Positions 19,509 through 26,328 of a stretch of DNA of 26,838 nucleotides are shown in pieces. The DNA is from a virus. How positions within the stretch are numbered: the stretch's first letter is position 1; each line of letters starts with the position of its first letter. The translations under genes were made by a program, and so were the position numbers. The stretch spans positions 1 to 26,838 of the IMG/VR virus record IMGVR_UViG_3300045999_008113. One strand, written 5' to 3'. Below the pieces are notes generated by a model, which saw only the letters and a list, made by a program, of their open reading frames with translations, ran no database searches and was not told the origin of the DNA.

Positions 19509-19799
19509 TTAAAAAGGGTTGTCTTCGTCCGGAGGCGGCACCGTTCCAGCGAACGGTGTTTTCGGCTTGTCTTTGGGCTCGGCCTCCTCAAAATACAGCG
19601 TGTAGTCCGGGCTCTTCGGGCCGCGTTTTTCTTTCTCTTTGAACGCTACGATTCGCAGGCCTCCAAGGTTCCCGCTCAGTACCCCGTTTCCCTCCCATAG
19701 CCCGCCGACTCTCACCCGATTGCGTTTCTTTTTTTCTTCCACGTTGCTGTCCTCCTTCTTCGGTAAATGACCCTTAACCAAATCCCATAACGACGTCAC
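19509..19799 (-). CDS. SSB-like OB-fold protein
   Basis: A 96-residue protein. A lysine-rich N-terminal part is followed by beta strands with VRVGGLWEGN, VLSGNLGGLRIVAFKEKEK and DYTLYFEEAEP, resembling small OB-fold/DUF736-type proteins, and an acidic C-terminus PPPDEDNPF like the DDxxPF tail of single-stranded DNA-binding proteins that recruits partner enzymes. It is coupled to the recombination genes before it, which fits a role in protecting ssDNA produced by the exonuclease. The start overlaps the previous stop (ATG at 19799). The assignment is from pattern and tail; a replication accessory protein is possible. Confidence 0.68.
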   Translation of the reverse strand: MTSLWDLVKGHLPKKEDSNVEEKKKRNRVRVGGLWEGNGVLSGNLGGLRIVAFKEKEKRGPKSPDYTLYFEEAEPKDKPKTPFAGTVPPPDEDNPF

Positions 19800-20392
19800 G
19801 GCAGCTTAGATGCGGCATCTTTCAGCGCCGCGATATCCGCCTCCAAGATGTCCTTCGGAGCGCGAATCTTGCGGCCGAGTATTTCGCTTACCCACGTCAG
19901 CCGTGCCCCGGACTCGGAAATACCTTTAGAATCAAGCACTTGCAAGAGCTCTTGCAGGCTCGCCACGGAAGCCGAGGCCAGCTTCTTCTCTTCCGGCGGG
20001 AGCGGCTTCACCACGAACAATTTGCGCTTTCCCCTGGTCGCTGTGAGGGCAATTTTGACGTCCGCCGGAACGTCTGCGTGAGACACGCGAATCCCGCCGG
20101 TTTCCATTGGACCGAACGTGACGGAGTTGTCGCGGTACAGAGTGACGCGCTTGCCGACGTATTCGCTTCCCTTGGGCCCCCAAAGCGCGATGAGCACGCG
20201 GCGCATGGAAAGACACGGCTTCCACGGTCGTCCGTCGTCGCCCTCGTAATAGACCGATACGGGCTGCTCCGGCGTTTTGTTCACGCTGACGCTCGTAATG
20301 CGAATCGTGCGCGGGCCGGCAATTAGGTCATCCGCGTTCAGTTGGTCGCTCTTAGGTGTCACTGTCCAAGTCAAGTCAGCGTCGTCACTCAT
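19796..20392 (-). CDS. Conserved phage recombination-operon protein, 198 aa
   Basis: A conserved phage protein that typically accompanies YqaJ exonucleases. Recognisable pieces are QLNADDLIAGPRTIRITSVS, QPVSVYYEGDDGRPWKPCLS, the MRRVLIALWG helix, YVGKRVTLYRDNSVTFGP and GGIRVSHADV, then a strand pattern KIALTATRGKRKLFVVKPL. The last 65 residues add a helical region (ASVASLQELLQVLDSKG, LTWVSEILGRKI) that could be a SAP/HeH-type module. The biochemical role is unknown; position suggests an annealing or nuclease-partner function, taking the place of a RecT-like protein that I do not see here. The ATG overlaps the exonuclease stop as ATGA. Confidence 0.75.
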   Translation of the reverse strand: MSDDADLTWTVTPKSDQLNADDLIAGPRTIRITSVSVNKTPEQPVSVYYEGDDGRPWKPCLSMRRVLIALWGPKGSEYVGKRVTLYRDNSVTFGPMETGGIRVSHADVPADVKIALTATRGKRKLFVVKPLPPEEKKLASASVASLQELLQVLDSKGISESGARLTWVSEILGRKIRAPKDILEADIAALKDAASKLP

Positions 20393-21078
20393 TCTGTAAT
20401 CTCCATTGCGATTCGTTCGGTGTTCATCCAGTCACAATGTGCAACGACGCTGTTGAACGCGTCGCGCATCCTGGCCAGTTCGTCTTCTGCCGCATACACA
20501 GCTTCGATGATTTTCTTATGCAAGCCTTCGTCGGGCCTCACTCGAATGACGGCAAGTGGAAGTCCGCCGCAGTATGATACGTAATCCCACCACTCGCGGC
20601 CGGTCACCAGGAGGCACATTTGCACCTGTAGGATGTGCTCGTCAGGAACGTTGTAGTTTGACAAAATCGTGGCGATTTGGTGCTTTGGACGCCGCGACTT
20701 GATTTCGATTCCGCCGTCGTCGCCAACGAAGCCGTCCGGTGAGCAACCAATGATGACACCGCCCTCCGTCAGCTCACGCGTGACAAAGCCCACTTCTTGG
20801 ACGTGGCCATATTTCTCCGCATACAGAGCCCTCGCAATTGGCTCCTCCTCTACCCCGCGGGCCATGTCAGGAGTCTGGAAAATAGCGTCAACGTGACCCG
20901 TGAGGCGCTGGGCGAGTAGGTCGTGCAACCGTGCCCTGGACGTTGCGTTGTTAGCGACCTTGCCAGACGGGGTCAGCAGGTCGCCGACAATTGAACCTGT
21001 GATAACCCCGCATCGAGCCTGTAGCCACTCGGGCGTGCCCTGTTCTAAGTCCTCGTAAACAGTGACTTTTCCGTGCAT
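20389..21078 (-). CDS. YqaJ-type viral recombinase exonuclease
   Basis: A 229-residue lambda-exonuclease-like (PD-(D/E)XK) protein that degrades one strand at dsDNA ends for phage recombination. It has QGTPEWLQARCGVITGS at the N-terminus, the helix with ARGVEEEPIARALY (conserved Glu), GCSPDGFVGDDGGIEIKSRR with the catalytic D...E-x-K, and a Q-rich helix HILQVQMCLLVTG. All motifs are intact. ATG at 21078 is chosen because AGGAG lies 8 nt upstream; a GTG three codons earlier overlaps that SD. It leads the recombination operon behind promoter 21165-21193. Confidence 0.9.
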   Translation of the reverse strand: MHGKVTVYEDLEQGTPEWLQARCGVITGSIVGDLLTPSGKVANNATSRARLHDLLAQRLTGHVDAIFQTPDMARGVEEEPIARALYAEKYGHVQEVGFVTRELTEGGVIIGCSPDGFVGDDGGIEIKSRRPKHQIATILSNYNVPDEHILQVQMCLLVTGREWWDYVSYCGGLPLAVIRVRPDEGLHKKIIEAVYAAEDELARMRDAFNSVVAHCDWMNTERIAMEITE

Positions 21079-21164
21079 CGTCTCCACTCCTATCGTTCGG
21101 CGCTAACGGTGCGTATTTGCCCATTTATGCGCACATACACAAAAATAATGCGTTTCACCCCGAT

Positions 21165-21193
21165 ACGGTACGACGTTACCGCGTTGGAGTCAA
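21165..21193 (-). promoter_or_regulatory. Promoter of recombination operon
   Basis: On the minus strand TTGACT (21193-21188), a 17-bp spacer and TACCGT (21170-21165), then an A/T-rich leader of about 80 nt with AGGAG. CGTACCG overlaps the -10 box, and the small inverted repeat GGTA-n6-TACC lies around it. Confidence 0.75.
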
Positions 21194-21197
21194 GTGC

Positions 21198-21479
21198 CTA
21201 CTCCACTATGCCCAAATCTCGCAAGGCATCTTGCAGCGTAACCCAACGATACAGAGGCCCTCCGTGCTTCGGCCAGTTTGCGAAAAACTCAACCTGCCCC
21301 TCTGTAAATGGGCTTTTTTCCGTGGCTTTTACGTCCGCTAGGTACGTTTGGCCACGCCAGCCGACGAGTAGGTCAACCGGGCGGCCGATTATCTCAATCC
21401 GCACGCCACGCTTGCGCAACTCGTCGACCAGCGCGGCTTGATTGCCGTCGGCGCGGTGGTAGAGCCTCCGACCTCTCAT
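21198..21479 (-). CDS. VRR-NUC-like small nuclease
   Basis: A 93-residue protein typical of small phage PD-(D/E)XK nucleases: a basic N-terminus MRGRRLYHRADGNQAALV, GRPVDLLVGWRGQTYLADVK with the D...D-x-K catalytic set (aspartate of 'DLLVG', then 'ADVK'), then GQVEFFANWPKHGGPLYRWV and LQDALRDLG. Here the second acidic residue is Asp rather than the common Glu. Such proteins may act as Holliday-junction or DNA-processing nucleases; the phage role is unproven. The ATG overlaps the previous stop as ATGA. Confidence 0.82.
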   Translation of the reverse strand: MRGRRLYHRADGNQAALVDELRKRGVRIEIIGRPVDLLVGWRGQTYLADVKATEKSPFTEGQVEFFANWPKHGGPLYRWVTLQDALRDLGIVE

Positions 21480-21682
21480 GCTTTGGCTGCTGGTCGCCAG
21501 GGGGTCATGTTGAGCGCAGCGGCTTGTGACGCTCGTACGAGAATACAAGCCGGGCAAGTGTCCAAGTCGCGCCTGTCTGGGATGTTGATAATGGCGCCAC
21601 AGTCGAGGCACTCCCAGCGCTCTACGTCTGAGCCGCCGCGAAACACGAACCCAGGCAACTTACGACGTTTTCGTTCGTGCAC
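21476..21682 (-). CDS. Zinc-ribbon protein, 68 aa
   Basis: The product has a basic start (VHERKRRKLPGFVF) and a zinc ribbon with WECLDCG and DTCPACI (two CxxC pairs 17 residues apart), then a helical tail. Such ribbons bind DNA, RNA or protein. The GTG at 21682 is chosen because GGAGG lies 6 nt upstream; it overlaps the preceding gene by 23 nt. The stop is ATGA-coupled to the small nuclease, suggesting these two products may work together. Confidence 0.72.
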   Translation of the reverse strand: MHERKRRKLPGFVFRGGSDVERWECLDCGAIINIPDRRDLDTCPACILVRASQAAALNMTPWRPAAKA

Positions 21683-22058
21683 GGTACGCCTCCAAGACAG
21701 CAATAGCCATGTACTCAGCGCGAATCTCCGAATGGCGGCGCTTAAGTTTGCTTTCCAACGCGTGAGTAGATTCATGCGCAACAGTTGATACAAGGTGCTC
21801 CTTCCAGTTGCGCAGCGTGTACTGCGGCGCGGTCTTAAGGCCCGGGTATCTGTAGGTGTACGGAAATGACTGGTCTCTGCCGAGCTGAATCAAGACGATT
21901 GACTTATCTTCGCCGTCCAGGTGGAATCCGTGGGCCTCGGTCATGTCACATACCAACACGGTCCCGAGCAGATGTGACGCACCGGAATAGTCTGCCGTCC
22001 ATCGCACTAACCTGTTGACTTCCTTGGTGTTTTTGTGCGAGCTATTCACGACTTTCAT
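21660..22058 (-). CDS. HExxH zinc-metalloprotease-like protein
   Basis: A 132-residue protein. The segment HLVSTVAHESTHALESKLK carries HESTH (H95, E96, H99), and an acidic helix EIRAEYMAIAVLEAYR, 16 residues after the second His, could supply the third ligand (E115). That is the layout of minigluzincin/SprT-like metallopeptidases. The N-terminal half (VLVCDMTEAHGFHLDGED, SIVLIQLG) is beta-rich. Whether it cleaves a host or phage protein or is structural is not known. It overlaps the gene before it by 17 nt. Confidence 0.75.
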   Translation of the reverse strand: MKVVNSSHKNTKEVNRLVRWTADYSGASHLLGTVLVCDMTEAHGFHLDGEDKSIVLIQLGRDQSFPYTYRYPGLKTAPQYTLRNWKEHLVSTVAHESTHALESKLKRRHSEIRAEYMAIAVLEAYRARTKTS

Positions 22059-22350
22059 CGAACTTCCCCGCTAGCTCGTGATGTAGTAGAATCAGACAGT
22101 TTGCAATCGCATGCCCAAGATGCGATGCCCCGCTAACTGGGTCCTTTAGCTCGCCACCTGACCAGGCCACGATGTGCCGCTGCAACGCGCTTAGGTAGGC
22201 GTCACGCGTTTCGTCGCTGTAGTTTTTCCACGTGCCAGGGCCGTATTTGCGGGCTCCGTCTTCCATTGCAATGACGGCCTGCTCAAGTTCGCGCCACGGC
22301 ATTAGAGACCACTTGCGCTTACCGCTAAGGTCTTTTTTGTCGTCGCTCAT
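22042..22350 (-). CDS. dATP/dGTP diphosphohydrolase-like domain protein (DUF5664)
   Basis: A 102-residue protein that matches the domain known as DUF5664 or dATP/dGTP diphosphohydrolase N-terminal: KWSLMPWRELEQAV, MEDGARKYGPGTWKNY, YLSALQRHIVAWSGGELKDP and GASHLGHAIANCLILLHHEL, with the conserved W-L-P-W, GAxKYG, RH-x-x-x-x-x-GExxD and SGxxHLxHAxxN pieces. Enzymes of this group (MazZ-like) change dNTP pools, in some phages together with PurZ to make 2-aminoadenine DNA. No PurZ is in this window, so the connection is only a possibility. The ATG overlaps the HNH gene's stop as ATGA. Confidence 0.85.
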   Translation of the reverse strand: MSDDKKDLSGKRKWSLMPWRELEQAVIAMEDGARKYGPGTWKNYSDETRDAYLSALQRHIVAWSGGELKDPVSGASHLGHAIANCLILLHHELAGKFDESRE

Positions 22351-22853
22351 CGGACCATTCCAGGCTTGTAAAGGCGCTCCCCGGCTTTTGCCCAGGTTCC
22401 ATTCTTCTTGATAGCCCAGATAAGGCCCTTTGATACGCCGGTTGCTGATTTAATCTGAGAGTATGTGTGTCCGGCGTTTAACATGCCGACAACCTTGAGA
22501 GCGACGTCTTCGCCATATTTATAACCATGTGTACCGGCGCCAATTCGGTGCGACCAATTCTCCTTGGCATCTCCAAGCTTCAAGTGCTCAGGATTCACGC
22601 ATTTGCCGTTGTTACACAGGTGCATAACTTGCATGGTTGCGTTGTTTCCGCCTGGCTTAACACCGTTTGCGATAGCGTATGAAACACAATGTGCCTTCTT
22701 GTCCTTCCCGCCGAACTTGAAGCGGCCGTAGCTGTGACGGAAAAGTCCCCCTGTCCACTCCCAACATCCGTCCGACTTGACAACCTTCGACCAAAACCTG
22801 TTGATATCACTCTCGGAGAGATCCGAAGCCTTTATTTCATGAGCCAGATTCAT
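22347..22853 (-). CDS. HNH homing-type endonuclease
   Basis: A 168-residue protein with an HNH_3-type nuclease: CWEWTGGLFRHSYGRFKFGG, KAHCVSYAIANG, then MHLCNNGKCVNPEHLKLGD with the catalytic His and zinc-like Cys, and SHRIGAG. A C-terminal part (DVALKVVGMLNAGHTYSQIK then VSKGLIWAIKKNGTW) resembles a DNA-binding helix-turn-helix (IENR/NUMOD-like). This is the layout of phage free-standing homing endonucleases that invade intergenic sites. The start at 22853 is chosen because AAGGGGG precedes it by 6 nt; an earlier ATG at 22883 would overlap the phosphoesterase gene. Confidence 0.85.
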   Translation of the reverse strand: MNLAHEIKASDLSESDINRFWSKVVKSDGCWEWTGGLFRHSYGRFKFGGKDKKAHCVSYAIANGVKPGGNNATMQVMHLCNNGKCVNPEHLKLGDAKENWSHRIGAGTHGYKYGEDVALKVVGMLNAGHTYSQIKSATGVSKGLIWAIKKNGTWAKAGERLYKPGMVR

Positions 22854-22867
22854 TGCATACCCCCTTC

Positions 22868-23977
22868 TTACGAAGCCTTCCACAAGAAGCGCGCTATCTC
22901 GCCTTGCTCAGGGTGAATCTGTATCTTCGTCATAGCCCGCGTTGAGCGGTGGCGACTTCCCGCCGCATAGGCATCCGGCGCCGCAATGGTGGGGAAAATC
23001 TCAATCGAGCACCCTTCGTCAACGGCTTCCAGGTCGTCGCGCAACACGCGAACCTTTGAGCGCTTAGAATGATGGAAATGGCCACTGAAAACGTATTTCC
23101 ATCGGCATCGTCCCCAGTCCTCGTAATAGTCATACGCCATCACAGTAGGCGCGTCCGTTGGCTTCATCGTGTGGCCATGGATGAAAGCGAATAGGTTGGA
23201 GCCGTAGACATGCTTTATCATCGCCGGCGCATTGTGTTTCACGTCGACCCGCGGCTCGTTTTCGTACCGCAGGCGAAAGGCCATATTAAGATATTGCGCC
23301 GCGTCTGGATCATGGTTCCCAGCCAACATGACAAGCGTCACGTGCCCGTGAACTTGCAAGGCGCGCTGGACCATGTAATCGGCCATCTTGATAAATTCCC
23401 AGCCCGTCTTTCCAACACGGCTGTCCACGTCCAGGGAGTGCTTGGAACGCGGCGTCTGCGCGGTCATGTCGTTGGCGTGCAGGTTGTCGCCCATCAAGGC
23501 GACTAGGGCGTTAGACGTTTTGTCTCCCTTGCTGAGTAAGTAATCGAACGCCTCTCGGTGCCTCTGGACGCCTATCTCAGTGGTCCAATTGTGCCCGGTT
23601 TCCCGGTGCCACGAAAGCATGCCAATGTGCTGATCACCAATACCATATATGGATAGCCCCTCAACTTCGCCATCGGCGCAGCGAGGCATCGGGTTCATCT
23701 TCAGTATCTCAAGCTCACCGAACGCTTCGGCTATTGCGGCCGGGTCCACAATTGGGCGGCGTTCCATCTTGACCCACTCGGGCTTCCCAAACCCGTTGGG
23801 GACCATGGTGCTCACGGCGCGCGCCCGAAACCCGTCATAGGTCGGTACCTCGCCAGCCAGCCGCATGAGCCTATTTCGCAGAGTCGAGCGCGGGATGTTC
23901 AGCTCCTTTGCGGCATTTCGCACGGAGCCAAACTTTTCTACCGCTTCTCGTAGGTCAGAAAACGATGATTCGTCCAA
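22868..23977 (-). CDS. Calcineurin-like phosphoesterase with N-terminal HTH
   Basis: A 369-residue protein. Residues about 8-40 (LREAVEKFGSVRNAAKELNI then PRSTLRNRLMRL) form a helix-turn-helix. The metallophosphoesterase domain has YGIGDQHIGM (D115, H117), MGDNLHAN (D164, N165), LAGNHDPD (N221, H222, D223), FIHGHTMK and SGHFHH, all metal-binding signatures of the Mre11/SbcD-like superfamily. Phage versions may process DNA ends or cyclic nucleotides. The start is TTG at 23977, supported by AAGGAG 6 nt upstream. The domain fusion suggests it is directed to a DNA site, which is inference. Confidence 0.88.
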   Translation of the reverse strand: MDESSFSDLREAVEKFGSVRNAAKELNIPRSTLRNRLMRLAGEVPTYDGFRARAVSTMVPNGFGKPEWVKMERRPIVDPAAIAEAFGELEILKMNPMPRCADGEVEGLSIYGIGDQHIGMLSWHRETGHNWTTEIGVQRHREAFDYLLSKGDKTSNALVALMGDNLHANDMTAQTPRSKHSLDVDSRVGKTGWEFIKMADYMVQRALQVHGHVTLVMLAGNHDPDAAQYLNMAFRLRYENEPRVDVKHNAPAMIKHVYGSNLFAFIHGHTMKPTDAPTVMAYDYYEDWGRCRWKYVFSGHFHHSKRSKVRVLRDDLEAVDEGCSIEIFPTIAAPDAYAAGSRHRSTRAMTKIQIHPEQGEIARFLWKAS

Positions 23978-23980
23978 ACG

Positions 23981-24076
23981 TCACTCCTTGTTATGTGTCG
24001 ATGCGTAAAACGCGAAACCGACGAGCAGAACAAGGAACGCAACGAAACGAACAAGGGCCCAAAACGCCAGCTTCAC
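23981..24076 (-). CDS. 31-aa membrane microprotein
   Basis: A GTG at 24076 overlaps the stop of the spanin-like gene as GTGA and opens a 31-codon frame. The product is one hydrophobic helix (begins VKLAFWALVRFVAFLVLL) with a short polar end (STHNKE). The end contains the AAGGAG that serves the phosphoesterase gene. Because it follows the lysis genes, it may be an accessory holin-like or spanin partner, but this is speculation. It would be missed by a usual length cut-off. Confidence 0.55.
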   Translation of the reverse strand: MKLAFWALVRFVAFLVLLVGFAFYASTHNKE

Positions 24077-24606
24077 CAGCGCACCGACACCGACACCCCG
24101 CCGGCCCCCACGGAATTGACCCATACGCCAGCCGAGACTGGACCAACAATCCTACGCTCAACCGATGCGCCTACGACGACGTTGCCAAAAATAGGCACAG
24201 CAGGTTCAACGATTGCCATTCCGCCAAGCGCCGTAACGGTCCAATCCGGTACGGTCGGGACAAGTTTCGTTACGGTGCGTTCCTGTACCGCCACACTGTC
24301 ACTGTAGCGCACCTTATCCGCGCGCGCAACGGTAGAATCGAACTGTGGGCCGGTTGACGTTTCTTCCGTCGTGTCCGTGGTCGTGCCGTCGGGTAAGCGG
24401 TGAACTATTCGAATTTTTCTAACAGCTGGTCCCACTGTACGAATCGTGACGACCTCCGGCTTTACTGCCTCGGCCTTGGTTTCAGCCGCCACGTCAACAT
24501 AACGCTCCTTGACAACGGTTCTTGTCTTTTCTGGGGCCGCGAACCGCCCTAGAACGAGCCCAAGAACTAGACACGCCGCACACGCTATGTAACCGCGGGT
24601 TCCCAT
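24073..24606 (-). CDS. Membrane-anchored, spanin-like lysis protein
   Basis: A 177-residue protein with one N-terminal membrane segment (GYIACAACLVLGLVLGRFAA, residues about 5-24) followed by a periplasmic-looking coiled/charged region (EKTRTVVKERYVDVAAETK) and a beta-rich C-terminus (WTVTALGGMAIVEPAVPIFG). The position right after the endolysin fits an i-spanin (Rz-like), but a typical Rz lacks the long glycine-rich end, so this may be another lysis accessory protein. The start overlaps the endolysin gene by 22 nt, with no strong SD. A GTGA overlap links it to the 31-aa gene. Confidence 0.55.
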   Translation of the reverse strand: MGTRGYIACAACLVLGLVLGRFAAPEKTRTVVKERYVDVAAETKAEAVKPEVVTIRTVGPAVRKIRIVHRLPDGTTTDTTEETSTGPQFDSTVARADKVRYSDSVAVQERTVTKLVPTVPDWTVTALGGMAIVEPAVPIFGNVVVGASVERRIVGPVSAGVWVNSVGAGGVSVSVRW

Positions 24607-25109
24607 TTGTCCACGTCCAGATAACAGTAAATATCTTTGACTTTGCGGGCCCTAATGTAAACTCCGTCTCCCTCACGAGAGCCCGCGGCGTTCGTGTTGC
24701 CTTCCACGGTTTCAAGTGTACCGTTAGGCAGAGCCTGAATGACGAAGCCGATATGCCCGGGGCGATGCTTTGAGCCGTCCGGATTTTCCCTGACGCCGTA
24801 GTCCAGTACGAACGCGTATCCGGGCTGCGGCCTTTCGCGCTTGAGCCGAGCGTTTCGGCGCAGCATGTCGAATACACCTGCGCTCAGTTCAATCGGTAGC
24901 GTCGGTGGTCCTACGCGACCGCTGGCGATTTGATTATGGTTTGCCGCCTGCGCAACGCACCACGATACGAACGCCGCGCACCACGGGTAGGAGCCTTTTG
25001 TCGGGTCGAGGCCAACGGCGCGGATGTATTCGTCAACCTCAGGCCCGCGATTGCGGCCGCCCTGTTCTCGAACGCCGACTTGCGTTAGGGCTACGTCAAC
25101 GGCTCGCAT
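24585..25109 (-). CDS. CHAP-domain endolysin
   Basis: A 174-residue peptidoglycan amidase/endopeptidase. VREQGGRNRGPEVDEYIRAV opens it; YPWCAAFVSWCV has the nucleophile Cys44; RPGHIGFVIQ has the catalytic His (about 119); VEGNT (about 135-139) supplies the polar residue. It has no separate wall-binding domain and no signal peptide, so it needs a holin. The start at 25109 has AAGGAG 7 nt upstream. Its first 15 nt are part of a 16-bp repeat that also ends the holin gene, implying that the two genes overlapped before the cassette entered. Confidence 0.85.
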   Translation of the reverse strand: MRAVDVALTQVGVREQGGRNRGPEVDEYIRAVGLDPTKGSYPWCAAFVSWCVAQAANHNQIASGRVGPPTLPIELSAGVFDMLRRNARLKRERPQPGYAFVLDYGVRENPDGSKHRPGHIGFVIQALPNGTLETVEGNTNAAGSREGDGVYIRARKVKDIYCYLDVDKWEPAVT

Positions 25110-25110
25110 T
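25095..25110. repeat. Left copy of 16-bp direct repeat flanking cassette
   Basis: GTCAACGGCTCGCATT; on the minus strand it holds the endolysin start codon. The identical right copy is at 25515-25530, and a degenerate third copy is at about 25137-25151. Confidence 0.85.
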
Positions 25111-25183
25111 CTGACGCTCCTTGACGATTTTGTTTCTGTCAACGACTCCGATGGTCTCTGTTTGCATCTCCGGGCCCTTGGGC

Positions 25184-25211
25184 TTGACACCACGTCCAGT
25201 TACGCTAACGT
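25184..25211 (+). promoter_or_regulatory. Plus-strand promoter of the cassette gene
   Basis: TTGACA (25184-25189), a 16-bp spacer and TAACGT (25206-25211) lie on the plus strand, 8 nt before an in-frame ATG at 25220. It resembles the phage's other promoters in both hexamers. Confidence 0.68.
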
Positions 25212-25219
25212 TCAAAGGA

Positions 25220-25492
25220 ATGATATCCGCAACACAAGCCACTGCGCTGTCTGGGCCTATTATGTCAAAAACCGACGCCTTGCTGCATCGCTGTGATAGC
25301 GAGATCCGACTGGCGGCTTCGCAGAAAAAGAGATCTGTCACGATTAATATCCCGTTCGGGTTTGGTGGCGTCGTCGAATCCGTGACACAAGCCTTGGAAT
25401 CAGAAGGATTCGCCACGTCCCTTCATTACGTCAAGAGCTACGACCTGCCCGATTTCATCCGAATCAACTGGCCAGCTCTAGATCAGGGTTAG
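25220..25492 (+). CDS. Plus-strand small alpha/beta protein (cassette gene)
   Basis: The only convincing plus-strand gene. The product (90 residues from ATG 25220; a shorter start at 25262 gives 76) has a helix (KTDALLHRCDSEIRLAAS), a strand SVTINIPF, a helix SVTQALESEGF and two strands (ATSLHYVKSY, DFIRINW). About 65 residues align with the minus-strand protein at 17319-17606, sharing ALLH, SV, GF-x-A and a final W. Third codon positions are clearly GC-rich as in other genes. It has its own promoter, and the ATG follows the -10 by 8 nt with AAAGGA too close to be an SD. Being in opposite orientation between lysis genes, it looks like a moron cassette. Function unknown. Confidence 0.68.
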   Translation: MISATQATALSGPIMSKTDALLHRCDSEIRLAASQKKRSVTINIPFGFGGVVESVTQALESEGFATSLHYVKSYDLPDFIRINWPALDQG

Positions 25493-25514
25493 TCCGCATG
25501 GGGTCGGCTCGGCT

Positions 25515-25530
25515 GTCAACGGCTCGCATT
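25515..25530. repeat. Right copy of 16-bp direct repeat flanking cassette
   Basis: GTCAACGGCTCGCATT; on the minus strand it encodes the last residues NASR and stop of the holin gene. It is identical to 25095-25110. Confidence 0.85.
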
Positions 25531-25788
25531 GACTGTCTCTCTAAGAGCCGCAACATCGCGGGACAAGTCCTTAAGGGTCTCTTTTACCGCTGCGTGATGC
25601 GTAGACGACTGAGCCTGCCCGTCGCCTAGCTGTTTCATAACGGTAATTTGAATATCCATAAACGTTTGCAGCTTGTCTAGGTGAGCGAAAAAGCGATCGA
25701 AAAGCCGCTTGAACACCCACACGAACAGCCCGAGAAAGGTTGCGGCGAATCCGCCGATTGCCCCGTATTGCCACCAGTTCTGGTCCAT
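25516..25788 (-). CDS. Holin-like protein with one membrane helix
   Basis: A 90-residue protein. A short N-terminal polar segment (MDQNWWQYGAI) is followed by one membrane helix (GGFAATFLGLFVWVF, residues about 12-27), then a basic RLFDRFFAHLDK region and a helical tail with TVMKQLGDGQ and LKDLSRDVAALRETV. This is like BhlA/UviB-type holins or holin-associated proteins. AAGGAG precedes the ATG. It lies just before the endolysin in transcription order, apart from the inserted cassette, and its last codons are in the 16-bp repeat. Confidence 0.72.
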   Translation of the reverse strand: MDQNWWQYGAIGGFAATFLGLFVWVFKRLFDRFFAHLDKLQTFMDIQITVMKQLGDGQAQSSTHHAAVKETLKDLSRDVAALRETVNASR

Positions 25789-25799
25789 GGTTGGGCTCC

Positions 25800-26327
25800 T
25801 TAGCGAGGCTCAAAGATTAGATCGGCGCGAACGCGAATAGTCGCCATTGTCGCGTTGAACGGATCTTTTATGACCACGGATGTGATTTCTGTAGACGTGT
25901 CTGCAAATCTCCCTGACGCTGACTGTATTGCAAGCTGAGCAGATGCTGACGACGTGACTCCGTTTGACCAGAAAAACCTATTTCCCGCCGATGTTTGCAG
26001 GTCGATCCAAAATTCAAAATCGTGTTCTACTCGCGACGCTCCAGCGTTCACCATGAGAGCGAGAGCGGAAATCGCCTGCGCTGTTCCGTCTCCAATGTGC
26101 CTACTCGTGCAATTTGTGTCCGCTCCGTTTGGCCTGGCATACAGGAACGTGATCGCTTCTGACGCAAAGGTAACCTTTCCGCGAGCATGAAGGCGCGTCG
26201 CTCTTGTTTCCGATGGAATCACAATGGACGCGGTGGTAACGGATGAAGAGTTTATGGCTAGGCCTGATCCTGCGGTAGTTATCGGTATCGAAGTGACAGG
26301 GCCGACGGGGATAGCTGCGTATGACAT
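25800..26327 (-). CDS. Putative virion/tail-surface beta protein, 175 aa
   Basis: Composition is rich in S, T, A and G with alternating hydrophobics (SGLAINSSSVTTASIVIP, RVEHDFEFWIDLQTSAG, NRFFWSNGVTSSASAQLAI, ITSVVIKDPFN). That is typical of beta-sandwich virion-surface or tail-fibre accessory proteins. No enzyme motif is seen. AAAGGG lies 8 nt before the ATG. It follows the similar protein at 26329-26805 and precedes the lysis genes, the usual end of a structural module. Specific role unknown. Confidence 0.62.
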   Translation of the reverse strand: MSYAAIPVGPVTSIPITTAGSGLAINSSSVTTASIVIPSETRATRLHARGKVTFASEAITFLYARPNGADTNCTSRHIGDGTAQAISALALMVNAGASRVEHDFEFWIDLQTSAGNRFFWSNGVTSSASAQLAIQSASGRFADTSTEITSVVIKDPFNATMATIRVRADLIFEPR

Positions 26328-26328
26328 T

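Noticed and set aside
24320-24345. GTTCGATTC-like T-arm on the minus strand.
   Set aside because: It lies within the coding sequence of the spanin-like gene and no cloverleaf can be formed around it.
25096-25416. Minus-strand frame of 106 codons opposite the cassette gene, ending in NASR like the holin.
   Set aside because: The ending is explained by the 16-bp repeat. Its residue pattern is less protein-like than that of the plus-strand frame, which has a promoter and a paralogue. A short frame at its end (from about 25164) cannot be ruled out.
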